Shown here: piece after piece, positions 44,699 through 53,849 of the stretch | How the letters are laid out: each line of letters opens with the position of its first letter | Numbering within the stretch: position 1 is the first letter of the stretch | Source: an uncultured Armatimonadota bacterium | GTDB lineage: Bacteria > Armatimonadota > Fimbriimonadia > Fimbriimonadales > Fimbriimonadaceae | Direction: 5' to 3' | Assembly (NCBI GenBank): GCA_903899015.1 | Contig: CAIUHP010000084.1 | Span: 1-64,000, forward strand | Length of the DNA: 64,000 nt | The notes under the pieces: generated by a model | What the model was told of the DNA's origin: nothing | Databases searched by the model: none | The model's input: only the letters and a program-made list of their open reading frames with translations | Program-made: the position numbers and the translations under genes

Positions 44699-47233
44699 CT
44701 ATTTGCCGTTCTTAACGTATTTATCAAGCCAGGCTACAAAGCGAGCCCATTGGTCAAGAATGGTCTCCTGCGCGACCTGACCATGATCCTCATACGGATA
44801 TTTATAGAGAGCGGCGGTCTTACCCAGCGCTTCCATCGCATCGAACATGCGCTCCGAGTTGATGGGATCCGTTCCGACATTCTGGTCTTCCATCCCGTGG
44901 TACATGAGCAAAGCACCGGTCATCCGCTCCGCGAAGAGGAACGGCGACATTTCGAGATAGAAGCTGCGTCCGTCCCACAGCTGACGGTCATCAGTTTGAA
45001 AGCCGAATGGAGTCAAAGTGCGGTTGAAGTTTCCGTCTCCCGCGATTCCCGCTTTGAAGAATGGAGTGTTGACCATGGCGTTTGCAGTGCTGAATGCGCC
45101 ATAGCTGTGGCCGCCGATTCCCAGACGGCTTCGGTCAATCCATCCTCGTCGGTCCAGTTCATCAATCGTCGCCGCAAGGTTATTTCGAAGCTGAGGGACA
45201 TACTCGTCATTCTTGCGTTCTGCTGGACCTACGATTGGACAATCAGGCTCCACAACGGTGTATCCCAAGCGCGTGAGGATCGCTTTGTTCGCTCCCCCGA
45301 CCTGCGCGAACAGATTCTTATTGAAGGCACGCTTGCTTTTGTTGTAAGCATCTTGAGTGGCGAATTCTGATGGGTAGAACCAGAAGAATGCAGGAGGGTG
45401 AGAGCCAAGCGTGAAGTACTTGGGAAGCGTCACTTTAACTTCAAATTTGAAGCCATCTTGTCGGGTAACAGTAATCGTTTCTCTTCGAGCTTGCGTGAGA
45501 TCGGGAGCGAAATCTGAATTGTTAGTGAGCTTCGTTTCTTGACCACCAGTCACCAAGAAGCTGTTCGGCACCATTGTTGGCGATTGGCGAACAACTAACA
45601 GCGACTTCGCGTCATCGTCAAAAAGGGATGGCTGTTCAAAGACGTCAGCCTTGCTTTCAAAAACCGATTCTCGCTTACCGGTTCCTAAATCGACTCGTTC
45701 AATAAATGGCCGAGGAGCCTCTTTTTGAGGATCTTTGGAAATTTTCGTCCCTGTGAGATAAGCGTATTTGCCGTCCGTTGAAGTTCGAGCGACAGTTCCT
45801 GTTATCGGGCCTGGTTTCGTCGCGAGCAAAACCGGATCCTCATCCGCTCCCGTTTCAACAAGAGTCTTTGGATGCGTGGGATCATCCAATTTGACAACGG
45901 AAATTCGGGATTTCGTTGCGAACGTTTGCTCCAGGAACAGCGACTTCATATCGCTGGAATACGTAAGCGAGTTGATGTGTGCGGGAGCCGTGAAGATAAC
46001 TTTGGCATCCTTGGTTCCGAACGGCGGTAGCCATTGCATCACTTGGTCCGGTCGCTGAGGGCCCTGGGCCGCCCCGGCTGCGCCACGTGCTCCAAAACCA
46101 CCCGCACCGCGACGTCCTTGCTCGTCCGTATTCTCATTTTCATCTATCGAAGGGGCTTCAGGTGCTGGTTGGACTTGAATGAAACTTAGACCGTTACCAT
46201 CTGGGCGCCAAGCAAGGTTCCGACGAGCAGCGCCTAATCCGCGACCTCCCGCACCCGAGCCAGGACCGTCTCCGCCTTGCATCCCACGCTTGTTTAGGGA
46301 AACTGTCTCGGTTCCAAGATCATCCCAAATCGATTCGTGCTGGGGAAAATTTGAGACGGGGAAGATATAGGAGAATGGTTTCTCCATAACTGTGACGTGG
46401 AAGAATTTCCCATCTGGAGCTGGGTCGACAGAACGAATCATGGCAGGCTTGCCGATCGGAGTGACCTTGCCCTTTAGAGTATCCACAACGGCAAGTTGAC
46501 CAGTGGTGTAGTACTCCAGCTGTTCTTGTTCAAAAGGATTTTGTAACAAGCTGGGATAGGTTCGAATCGCGGTTGGCTTGCCATCTGTGACCTTGACCTT
46601 AGGGGTCGTTGCCACAGGTGGTTTTGTAGGCAAGTGAGCTCGGTTTTTGGGGACGAGTACCGTTACAAGGTCGTTCTGCCCAATCCAAGTCAGCGTCGTT
46701 ACAAATGTGGCGAGCACGGGCCAGTTTGTGACTGCGTGGCACTTTCCATCGGATGCGTTCGCAACCCAAATTTCGGTTCGGTCAAGAAAATGGGCGAGGA
46801 AGGCGATCTGCTTGCTATCGTGTGACCATACGGGATCAGAAACACGAGCATCAGGTCGTAACGGGATACTAACCGAGTGACCACCTTCGATTTGTACAAT
46901 TCGCAATCCCTTGGCGCTTCGAGTGGTGAGGTCACGGGCTCTATTCGCGGCCACGTCGACCTGAACTCCTCCGAGATTGACGTGTTCTTTTCCGAGGGCG
47001 GCCAGACTTGGCATTCCGTCACGTTCGGTCACTACGTAAAGGCGATGATCGGGGCTAATGTTTGTGACGGAGGCGTTTTTGTACCAAGGGGCAAGTGCCG
47101 CATCGGCAATCTCTTTGGGTGGTTGAATGTAGCCTTCAAGAGTGAGAGGGCTCGATTTAGCAGGTGTTTGGCCGACTGCTACTGCAAAGCAGATCAAGCT
47201 GAAGGCGGCAACGGAAGCGCGCACGCAAAACAT
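44699..47233 (-). CDS. Secreted S9-family peptidase (prolyl-oligopeptidase type) with Gly-rich insertion
   Basis: An 844-aa protein with a signal peptide (VRASVAAFSLICFAVAVGQT). An N-terminal propeller is followed by an alpha/beta-hydrolase domain from about residue 590 with the triad Ser710 (GIGGHSYGAFST), Asp783 (GMEDQN) and His817 (YPYEDHGQ). It resembles the glutamyl-endopeptidase-like S9 group. Two Gly-rich stretches (about 317-337 and 373-392, GGDGPGSGAGGRG and GAGGFGARGAAGAAQG) are inserted in the propeller and probably form a flexible loop. A perfect 14-bp inverted repeat spans the start codon (see separate entry), and there is no Shine-Dalgarno sequence. It lies 56 bp downstream of the acyl-CoA synthetase on the same strand. 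Confidence 0.88.
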   Translation of the reverse strand: MFCVRASVAAFSLICFAVAVGQTPAKSSPLTLEGYIQPPKEIADAALAPWYKNASVTNISPDHRLYVVTERDGMPSLAALGKEHVNLGGVQVDVAANRARDLTTRSAKGLRIVQIEGGHSVSIPLRPDARVSDPVWSHDSKQIAFLAHFLDRTEIWVANASDGKCHAVTNWPVLATFVTTLTWIGQNDLVTVLVPKNRAHLPTKPPVATTPKVKVTDGKPTAIRTYPSLLQNPFEQEQLEYYTTGQLAVVDTLKGKVTPIGKPAMIRSVDPAPDGKFFHVTVMEKPFSYIFPVSNFPQHESIWDDLGTETVSLNKRGMQGGDGPGSGAGGRGLGAARRNLAWRPDGNGLSFIQVQPAPEAPSIDENENTDEQGRRGAGGFGARGAAGAAQGPQRPDQVMQWLPPFGTKDAKVIFTAPAHINSLTYSSDMKSLFLEQTFATKSRISVVKLDDPTHPKTLVETGADEDPVLLATKPGPITGTVARTSTDGKYAYLTGTKISKDPQKEAPRPFIERVDLGTGKRESVFESKADVFEQPSLFDDDAKSLLVVRQSPTMVPNSFLVTGGQETKLTNNSDFAPDLTQARRETITVTRQDGFKFEVKVTLPKYFTLGSHPPAFFWFYPSEFATQDAYNKSKRAFNKNLFAQVGGANKAILTRLGYTVVEPDCPIVGPAERKNDEYVPQLRNNLAATIDELDRRGWIDRSRLGIGGHSYGAFSTANAMVNTPFFKAGIAGDGNFNRTLTPFGFQTDDRQLWDGRSFYLEMSPFLFAERMTGALLMYHGMEDQNVGTDPINSERMFDAMEALGKTAALYKYPYEDHGQVAQETILDQWARFVAWLDKYVKNGK

Positions 47234-47266
47234 GGTTAAGAGATTCTTACTGGTTTTGCGTGCGCG
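47218..47266 (-). promoter_or_regulatory. Perfect 14-bp inverted repeat that covers the start codon of the S9 peptidase
   Basis: On the minus strand CGCGCACGCAAAAC (47266-47253) is repeated inversely as GTTTTGCGTGCGCG (47231-47218), with a 21-base loop. The second arm begins at the G of the ATG (47233-47231) and covers codons 2 to 5. Folding of the message would hide the start region. There is no T tract after it, so it is not a classical terminator of the upstream gene. Confidence 0.6.
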
Positions 47267-47289
47267 TTGACTAAGAAGTTATTTACTTA

Positions 47290-48990
47290 TCAGCGACGCA
47301 TCTCGGAAATGATGGATGCGTACTTCTCCTTAACGACCTTTCGCTTCACCTTCAACGTGGGTGTTAATTCACCCCCGTCGATGGTAAATGGGGCGCTTAG
47401 GATCGCATGCTTCTTGATGATCTCGAAGTTCGCGAGAGTCTTGTTTGTCTTGTCGATCTCTCGCTTGATTAGCGATTTGACATCGGGATTGGAAGCGTAA
47501 TCCGTTCCTTCCGCCAAGCCTAGAGATGCTCGTACGGCTTCAAAGTTGGGGATGATGAGAGCGACGCAATATTCCATTCCGTCTCCCAAAACAACCGCCT
47601 CTGAAATGAACGGCGAGGCGGTGAGCTTGTTTTCGATTGGCTGAGGTGCGACGTTCTTGCCATTACCGAGAACGATTAGATCTTTCTTGCGGTCGGTGAT
47701 CTTTAAGTTGGTTCCTTCAAACTCTCCAATGTCGCCGGTATGGAACCAGCCTGCGGGATCGATTGCACGAGCGGTCTCATCGGGCAAGTTAAAATAGCCT
47801 GTCATGAGGCCCGGGCCCTTTACCAGGATTTCGCCATCTTCCGCGATTTTGATCTCCATGCCAAGGCTCTCGCCGACTGTCCAATATTGGTTTCGGTCGG
47901 GATGGTTGATGCAGGTTCCGCCGCAAGTCTCGGTCAAGCCGTATCCTTGGAGAACCGTAAGCCCTGCCCCCATGTAGAACTCTGCGACATGAGTCGGAAG
48001 AGCGGCTCCACCGGAAATGAAGAAACGCATTCTGCCGCCAAGCCTATCGCGAACCTTGCCCATTACCAACTTATCCAGAATGCCCGCAAATGGAGCAAAT
48101 TGCCCCCGAGTTTTGGCAATTCCTTGATTCATTGCCATGTGGAATAGCTTCTGTCTCAGAGGAGGCATCTTCGAAACGCCGTCGGTAACCTTGTCACGGA
48201 AGGACTCCAAAAAACGAGGAACGCACAGCAAAATCGTAGGTCGAACTTTTATGAATTCGGTCGCTAGTGAAGCCAGGCTCTTCGAAAAAGCGATCGTAGC
48301 TCCCATGTAAATTGGAAGGCACTGTCCGGCGACTCGCTCATAGACATGAGACATCGGCAAGAATGTCAGGAACATGTCGTTCTCGTTCAGGGGGAGCTGA
48401 CGTTGCGCACATTCGCAGACATGGAGAAAGGTACGATTCGCGAGCATGGCTCCCTTCGGCAAACCCGTGGTACCGCTCGTGTAAATGATCGTCGCGATAT
48501 CTTCTCGGTCGATCTGGTCGATTTCGTGATTCCAAGCCTCAAGCGAAAGAAGGTCTTTGCCGGAATTGGCCAGACTATCCAAGCTGTCTTCTCCCTTCAA
48601 AAGAATGGATCGGATGCCGTTGAGGAGAATGACCTTGGCCATCTGGTCAGGAGAGCCTGCAATAACCAACTTTGCCTGGCTATCTCGAACGAGATATCCA
48701 ACTTGATCCGCTGGAAGGGTGGGATACACCGGAACAACGGTAATTCCAAGGGTCTGACATCCCCAATCGGCAAACGCCCACTCGACGCAATTTTCACTTA
48801 CGATGACGACTTTGTCTCCTCGACGGAGACCCATGCCATAAAGAGTGCTTGCGTAAGTTCGCGCTTTTTCGAGTAGATCCCGGTATCGAATCTCGTCGAA
48901 GCCATTTTTATTCGGCGCGAGCATCGCTACCTTATCGGGCACCCGATTGGCAGTTCGGCGTAACATATCCCCTAGCGACTTTGCTTCCAT
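47290..48990 (-). CDS. Long-chain acyl-CoA synthetase (AMP-forming)
   Basis: A 566-aa ANL-superfamily enzyme. Motifs: ATIIYTSGTTGLPKGAML (P-loop), YGLTETCGG (adenine), WFHTGDIGEFEGTNLKITDRKKDLIVLGNGKNVAPQPIE (hinge and catalytic region). It turns fatty acids into acyl-CoA via acyl-adenylate, probably at the inner membrane face. The KLT-SPFISEAVVLGDG part and the PTLKVKRKVV end fit the FadD15-like bacterial long-chain branch. The stop lies 56 bp before the S9 peptidase start, with the start-codon hairpin in the gap. Confidence 0.92.
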   Translation of the reverse strand: MEAKSLGDMLRRTANRVPDKVAMLAPNKNGFDEIRYRDLLEKARTYASTLYGMGLRRGDKVVIVSENCVEWAFADWGCQTLGITVVPVYPTLPADQVGYLVRDSQAKLVIAGSPDQMAKVILLNGIRSILLKGEDSLDSLANSGKDLLSLEAWNHEIDQIDREDIATIIYTSGTTGLPKGAMLANRTFLHVCECAQRQLPLNENDMFLTFLPMSHVYERVAGQCLPIYMGATIAFSKSLASLATEFIKVRPTILLCVPRFLESFRDKVTDGVSKMPPLRQKLFHMAMNQGIAKTRGQFAPFAGILDKLVMGKVRDRLGGRMRFFISGGAALPTHVAEFYMGAGLTVLQGYGLTETCGGTCINHPDRNQYWTVGESLGMEIKIAEDGEILVKGPGLMTGYFNLPDETARAIDPAGWFHTGDIGEFEGTNLKITDRKKDLIVLGNGKNVAPQPIENKLTASPFISEAVVLGDGMEYCVALIIPNFEAVRASLGLAEGTDYASNPDVKSLIKREIDKTNKTLANFEIIKKHAILSAPFTIDGGELTPTLKVKRKVVKEKYASIISEMRR

Positions 48991-49098
48991 GTGTGTGGGT
49001 GGTAGTTTCCCCTAAAAACACACATTCGTAAAGGCTGAATTATTTGGGACTCGCTGAGTGAGCCGCAATTTCCCAAATTAGCGTTCGAAATCAGTCCA

Positions 49099-49581
49099 TT
49101 AGAACGAGTCTTTAATGAATTCGTGGTGCCCTTGAAGATTACCGACGGTGATTTCTAAACCATGTAAAGCTTTTTTGTTGGCGGCTTCAGTCAATATCAA
49201 CGGCTGACCGTACGCAGCGCGAACGTCCTCGGCGGCGATATATTTCTTATTTGGATCTCTGAGGTCTGCGCCTCCCTTATCGTCGATCACGAGGTGCTTG
49301 GGTGTAAGGGTAATCCGCTTGTCCGATATCGTCCAATTCCCTTCAATATTGATCGTCTCTTGCTCCCCTTCCAACTCCATTTTGTAGGTTCGGTGGGTGG
49401 CATAGACTTGAACAAACCCCTTGAGCTCTTCTCGGGTTCGATCTTTATCCGAACCTCCGTTTTTTAGAGTTGTAACGACGAATTTGCCGGACCATTTTCC
49501 AAGAAACGGCATGAGTTCGGTATGCATGTTGCACCCCATCAACATGGTTCCGATCAGAATTGTGAGTGCCGTTTTTTTCAT
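49099..49581 (-). CDS. Lipoprotein of unknown function (160 aa)
   Basis: A 160-aa protein with a signal KKTALTILIGTMLMGC (lipobox LMGC, Cys17). The mature part (FLGKWSGKFVV, YKMELEGEQETINIEGNWTISDKRITLTPKHL) looks like a small beta-barrel or lipocalin-like sheet domain of the kind that begins with a GxW motif. No function is known. The ATG at 49581 sits two bases after the queE stop, so the three genes queC-queE-lipoprotein form an operon, though no link to deazaguanine synthesis is evident. Confidence 0.75.
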   Translation of the reverse strand: MKKTALTILIGTMLMGCNMHTELMPFLGKWSGKFVVTTLKNGGSDKDRTREELKGFVQVYATHRTYKMELEGEQETINIEGNWTISDKRITLTPKHLVIDDKGGADLRDPNKKYIAAEDVRAAYGQPLILTEAANKKALHGLEITVGNLQGHHEFIKDSF

Positions 49582-49583
49582 TG

Positions 49584-50288
49584 CTAGGTTCCTTTTGTAT
49601 TTCCAAAGAGGTCGATGTGAAGGCGTTGAGTCAGTCGCCAATTTCGTTTGATCACTTCGTCTACAAGCATTCTGGAGCGTCGATGAAGCGTTTCGCTGTC
49701 GGTTCCTTCTGGCATGAGTAGCACACGACTCGATTCGATATTGTGCAACTGGCCAAGGAGAGTTTCAATTTCGGTGAGGTCATTTCCGGTTTCTGGGTTA
49801 ACGACAAATTTAAGTTGATACGGGTAGCTGTCCACCAGGCTTTGAAGTACCGGAACCGCTAATCTTGCAGCTTCATGTCGCTGTTGCCAACCTGATTCTT
49901 TGCCGGGAGTTGAATGAGCCAATTTGGGGCTTATCGACATTAAGTCGCAGGGAAGTTGCCGGTTGATCGTGCCTGCTGTTTCAATCGTAATCGTGTGATT
50001 TCGGTTTTTGAGTTCAATCGCGAGATTCTCGATGGGATCAAAAAGCATCGGCTCACCACCCGTTAGGACCACATGGTTGATCCCATACTTTTCGATGGCT
50101 TCTACGATTTCGCCAACCGACATGGTTGGACCCTCAGGCTTCCAGCTTGCGTAAGGGGTGTCACACCAAACGCAACGTAAGTTACATCCGCTAACTCGAA
50201 CAAACACGGAAGGGATACCTACCCAAACGCCTTCGCCTTGTACGCTTCCAAAAATCTCTGCAATCCGTAACTTGTCGTTTGACGGCAC
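49584..50288 (-). CDS. queE: 7-carboxy-7-deazaguanine synthase QueE
   Basis: A 234-aa radical-SAM enzyme. The cluster motif CNLRCVWC (C-X3-C-X2-C) is near residue 35, after AEIFGSVQGEGVWVGIPSVFVRVSG. HVVLTGGEPML binds SAM. It contracts the ring of 6-carboxytetrahydropterin to make the deazaguanine core. Together with queC, 36 bp upstream, it makes preQ0 for queuosine or archaeosine-like modifications. QueD and the later steps are not in the window. Confidence 0.94.
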   Translation of the reverse strand: MPSNDKLRIAEIFGSVQGEGVWVGIPSVFVRVSGCNLRCVWCDTPYASWKPEGPTMSVGEIVEAIEKYGINHVVLTGGEPMLFDPIENLAIELKNRNHTITIETAGTINRQLPCDLMSISPKLAHSTPGKESGWQQRHEAARLAVPVLQSLVDSYPYQLKFVVNPETGNDLTEIETLLGQLHNIESSRVLLMPEGTDSETLHRRSRMLVDEVIKRNWRLTQRLHIDLFGNTKGT

Positions 50289-50324
50289 GGAACTATTGTG
50301 AACCGTCAGGCTGGCTTTAGGTGT

Positions 50325-51083
50325 TCAAACCATGTGGTTCAGAGCCGGGTCCTTCATTCCAAGGCTATCAAAAGCTGCTTTACGAATCAGGCAGGAGTCG
50401 CATGCACCACATGCTCGGCCATCTTGATCCGGGTCGTAGCAGGAGTGCGTGAGGCTGTAATCAACGCCAAGTTTGAGCCCAATCTGAATAATTTCGGGCT
50501 TCGTCAGGCTAATTAGGGGAGCGTGAATTCGCAACGGACTCCCCTCAACACTCGCTTTCGTTGCGAGCTGAGCCATCTTTTCGAAAGCTTGAATGTATTC
50601 GGGGCGGCAATCAGGATAACCACTGTAATCCACCGCGTTCACACCCACAAAGATATCGTTGGCACCTAATACCTCTGCCATCCCGAGAGCAATCGACAGC
50701 ATGACGGTATTCCGAGCAGGCACATACGTGACCGGAATTTCCGCACTCATGTCTGATTCGTCTCGATTCTTTGGGACATCAATGTCTGCGGTAAGGGCCG
50801 AGCCACCTATTTGGTTCAGGTCGACCGACACAAACCGATGGTCTTGGACGCCCGCAGCCTTCACAACCTTTTTTGCCGCTTCAAGCTCGACATGGTGACG
50901 CTGGCCATAGATAACCGTAAGTGCCGAAGCGTCAAACCCGAGGTCCTGAGCCATGGCAAGGCACGTTGCCGAATCCAATCCACCACTTAGGAGGACGACG
51001 CATTTATCTTTCGGTTGTGTAGGCACCTTTTGATTATGGACTTTGGTGAGCAAGAGTCCGACTGCCCTGAAATCGTAATTCAA
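50325..51083 (-). CDS. queC: 7-cyano-7-deazaguanine synthase QueC
   Basis: A 252-aa ATP-dependent amidase/nitrile synthase. The PP-loop is [19 protein letters not shown]; the zinc site has the Cys cluster [17 protein letters not shown] near the C-terminus. It turns 7-carboxy-7-deazaguanine with ammonia and ATP into preQ0. The first 25 residues ([18 protein letters not shown]) exceed the usual start; a later start is possible, but none with a better ribosome site is obvious. It is divergent from the rhomboid gene. Confidence 0.94.
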   Translation of the reverse strand: MNYDFRAVGLLLTKVHNQKVPTQPKDKCVVLLSGGLDSATCLAMAQDLGFDASALTVIYGQRHHVELEAAKKVVKAAGVQDHRFVSVDLNQIGGSALTADIDVPKNRDESDMSAEIPVTYVPARNTVMLSIALGMAEVLGANDIFVGVNAVDYSGYPDCRPEYIQAFEKMAQLATKASVEGSPLRIHAPLISLTKPEIIQIGLKLGVDYSLTHSCYDPDQDGRACGACDSCLIRKAAFDSLGMKDPALNHMV

Positions 51084-51178
51084 TGAAGACTGGTTGCCTG
51101 CAACCGTGATATTCGATGGGTGAGTCCCTTTGATCGAAGTCTATGCTCATGTTCCAGACTCGGTAGACTTGCGCCGGA

Positions 51179-51874
51179 ATGATCCCGCTGCGCGATAACC
51201 AAAAGAGGGACACGATAGCCGTGGTGACCTATACCTTGGTGGCCCTGAACGTGATCATCTATCTATGGGATCGTCAAGGTCACCTGATAGGCCCAAGCGT
51301 CGTCTTCGCCGACTTGGCGATGCGGCCAAACGAAGTGGTAGGAGCGCTAAGGACATCGTATCATCACGAAGTAAGCGGATACCTATTCCCAATAGTGACC
51401 CTCTTCACTTCGCTCTTTCTCCACGGGGGAATCAGTCACCTCGTTGGAAACATGATCTTCCTCATCGTGTTCGGAGCGGGAGTTGAAGAGGCTATCGGTC
51501 CTGTGCGGTATGCGCTTTATTACCTGGCGTGGGGATTTGCCGCCGGATTTTCTCAGGTATATATCGATCCGAGTTCGCCGGTCCCAACTTTAGGTGCCTC
51601 TGGGGCCATCGGAGGCGTCTTAGGAGCCTACTTCCTACTCTTCCCGAGCAACAAGATCCAGGTATATGTTCCTATGTTCCTGTTCTTGTCCTTTGAGATA
51701 AGCGCGTGGGTATTACTTGGCCTATGGTTCTTTTGGCAAATTCTGATCCCGCAGAATGGAGTAGCCAATTGGGCCCATGCGGGTGGATTCCTTGCGGGCA
51801 TGTTGACCGTCTTGGTAATGGGTGGCCGATCCGCCATTCTAAAAGGGCGTAATACCGGGTACGACTTTACGTAG
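51179..51874 (+). CDS. Rhomboid-family intramembrane serine protease
   Basis: A 231-aa polytopic protein with about six membrane helices. The catalytic Ser is in LGASGAIGGVLGAYF, the His in NWAHAGGFLAGM, and FLHGGISHLVGNMIFLIVFG is the conserved loop with HxxxN. It cleaves membrane proteins within the bilayer; the target is unknown. It is followed 37 bp later by the DUF5693-csaB pair. Confidence 0.92.
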   Translation: MIPLRDNQKRDTIAVVTYTLVALNVIIYLWDRQGHLIGPSVVFADLAMRPNEVVGALRTSYHHEVSGYLFPIVTLFTSLFLHGGISHLVGNMIFLIVFGAGVEEAIGPVRYALYYLAWGFAAGFSQVYIDPSSPVPTLGASGAIGGVLGAYFLLFPSNKIQVYVPMFLFLSFEISAWVLLGLWFFWQILIPQNGVANWAHAGGFLAGMLTVLVMGGRSAILKGRNTGYDFT

Positions 51875-51911
51875 CATCGGGTGCAAATCCCGAAGTTAAA
51901 CAAATCGATTT

Positions 51912-53846
51912 ATGAGACAACCCAAACTGCCCGTGTGGCTAATCGCCGCCATCGCTTTGTCAACTGTCATCTCGCTGTTTTCTGTTTATCGAAGGTGGCA
52001 AGTCGAAACCCAAAATCGTGCAGTTTCCATCGCAGTTGAATTTGATACCGTTGAAGGACTGACTGCGTCTCAGGGCATCACGATCGATCAGGGCCTCGTT
52101 GACCTAAAGGCTCAAGGCGTGAATGCTCTCGTATTGTCAGAAGGAACTATCGGAGAGCTATTGGCAAAGGGGCAGGCTACGCTCCAAACGAGCACTTGGC
52201 CGGTGAACCAAGGATCGACTACCGTCATGACTCCAATGTCGACGCTTAAATTTAGCGACGTTACGGTTATGTCTCGAGCCGAACGTGGCCTTCGAATTCG
52301 ATTTCAAAACTTAGCGAGTCGCTTGAAAGGCAGAAGTGTCGACACATTAGATCTACCGAACGTATCGCCAATGGTCGTCAGAACGACGCCAATCGGATTG
52401 GACCCTCGCCAAGTTGAAGTTGCCAAGAAAATGGGCTTCAATATTGTTGCCCGCTGCGCAAACCCTCCGGGTGTGAGTGCGAAGGGAGTGGTTCAAACCC
52501 TAGAGTGGGTTCATGAGAACGGTGCAACCGTATTTCTCCCCGAGGGCGACCAAGTACTTGGTCGCCGAGAATCGCTTGACACGACCATCGAAACGCTGAG
52601 AAATCTTAAAATGCTCTATGCAACTCCTGAGTTTGCAAAGATCGGCGGAGATATTAATGTCGTTGAAAAGGCCCCCGAACTAGTCGTTCGTTTGCACTCG
52701 GCGCAGGCGGCAGAACTTGATAAGTTGACACTTGGCGATGCGGTTGAACGTTATTCTAAGGCCGCTCGCGAACGCAATATGCGAATGTTGATGATTCGGC
52801 CGTTTAGTTTTGGTGCCGAGCAGCCCAACAGATCATTTGCCAGCTTTATTAAGAAGATTGACGATCAAATCATCGGCCAAGGCTTAGCTATGGGAACGGC
52901 AAAGCCCTACCAAGAGCCAGCTATTCCCAAAGTGCTTCATCTTCTCCTTGGATTGGCACTTGCCCCGGTCATTTGGTATTCCATCGCAGTCTTTGTTCAA
53001 GATCGAAGGGTTCGATTAGCGGGAGCTGGACTCATTTCACTGCTAGCGCTCTTGGCCTACGTGAAGTCGGGCCAACACGCAATGGCTTTCTTGGCTTCGA
53101 TGGCGTTTCCTTTCTTAGGTTTCGTCATTGCCGATAAGATTTCTCTGCCTAATTTGCCTAAAGCTCTGCAGCCTCTTCCAGCGTTTTTGCTGATCTGTTT
53201 GTTCAGTCTCGTGGGGGGATTGTGTGTGGCGGGCATGCTCAACGGTCTTCCGTTCTACATCAAGGCGGACGAGTTTAAAGGCATCAAGATTTCGGTCTTT
53301 GTTCCGATTATCGGGGTCGGTGTTTTCTACCTATCCAAGATCGGCAATCTGAAGAAGATCATGTCTGGACCGATCAATTGGAGTTCGGTGATTCTCGGTT
53401 TTGGAATTCTCGCCATGCTTGGATTCATGATCGCTAGAACCGGTAATGACAACGGCGTTGGCGCAAGCGATGGTGAGGTGGCCTTTCGAGGTGTCCTCGA
53501 CAAGATCCTATTCGTTCGACCGAGAACAAAGGAATTTTTAATCGGTCATCCTTTACTTTTCTTGGGTATCGGTCTCCTCACATTCATCCGGTCGCGACAA
53601 CCGGTTCTGGAGAGCGAAACCGGGCCATCCGAAGATCAATCCACTCCGGCTTTGGCGGGATGGGCTGCCCTCGCAATGATGGTTGGATCGATGGGTCAGA
53701 CGGACATTGTTAACACCTTGTGCCATTTACACATTCCAGTGATGTTAAGCGTTGCTAGAATCTGCCTTGGGGTTGTAATCGGGAGTATTATCGGATTGGC
53801 AGTTTGGATCGTTGCACTTAGGTTCCTTCCAAAGGCCGAGGCTTAA
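51912..53846 (+). CDS. DUF5693 membrane protein (csaB partner)
   Basis: A 644-aa protein. One N-terminal helix (VWLIAAIALSTVISLFSVY) is followed by a large extracytoplasmic domain (about residues 35-325, VSIAVEFDTVEGLTASQGI, NALVLSEGTIGELLAKGQ) and about ten C-terminal membrane helices. This build and the place directly before csaB match DUF5693, known as its neighbour in Firmicutes and Cyanobacteria. It may take part in moving or modifying pyruvylated wall polymers; that is an inference. Only 3 bp separate it from csaB. Confidence 0.85.
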   Translation: MRQPKLPVWLIAAIALSTVISLFSVYRRWQVETQNRAVSIAVEFDTVEGLTASQGITIDQGLVDLKAQGVNALVLSEGTIGELLAKGQATLQTSTWPVNQGSTTVMTPMSTLKFSDVTVMSRAERGLRIRFQNLASRLKGRSVDTLDLPNVSPMVVRTTPIGLDPRQVEVAKKMGFNIVARCANPPGVSAKGVVQTLEWVHENGATVFLPEGDQVLGRRESLDTTIETLRNLKMLYATPEFAKIGGDINVVEKAPELVVRLHSAQAAELDKLTLGDAVERYSKAARERNMRMLMIRPFSFGAEQPNRSFASFIKKIDDQIIGQGLAMGTAKPYQEPAIPKVLHLLLGLALAPVIWYSIAVFVQDRRVRLAGAGLISLLALLAYVKSGQHAMAFLASMAFPFLGFVIADKISLPNLPKALQPLPAFLLICLFSLVGGLCVAGMLNGLPFYIKADEFKGIKISVFVPIIGVGVFYLSKIGNLKKIMSGPINWSSVILGFGILAMLGFMIARTGNDNGVGASDGEVAFRGVLDKILFVRPRTKEFLIGHPLLFLGIGLLTFIRSRQPVLESETGPSEDQSTPALAGWAALAMMVGSMGQTDIVNTLCHLHIPVMLSVARICLGVVIGSIIGLAVWIVALRFLPKAEA

Positions 53847-53849
53847 TTT

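Noticed and set aside
51084-51178. preQ1-type riboswitch before queC
   Set aside because: The leader has no sequence that folds into the known preQ1 pseudoknot; only a tiny GGTTGC/GCAACC repeat with a 2-base loop is seen.
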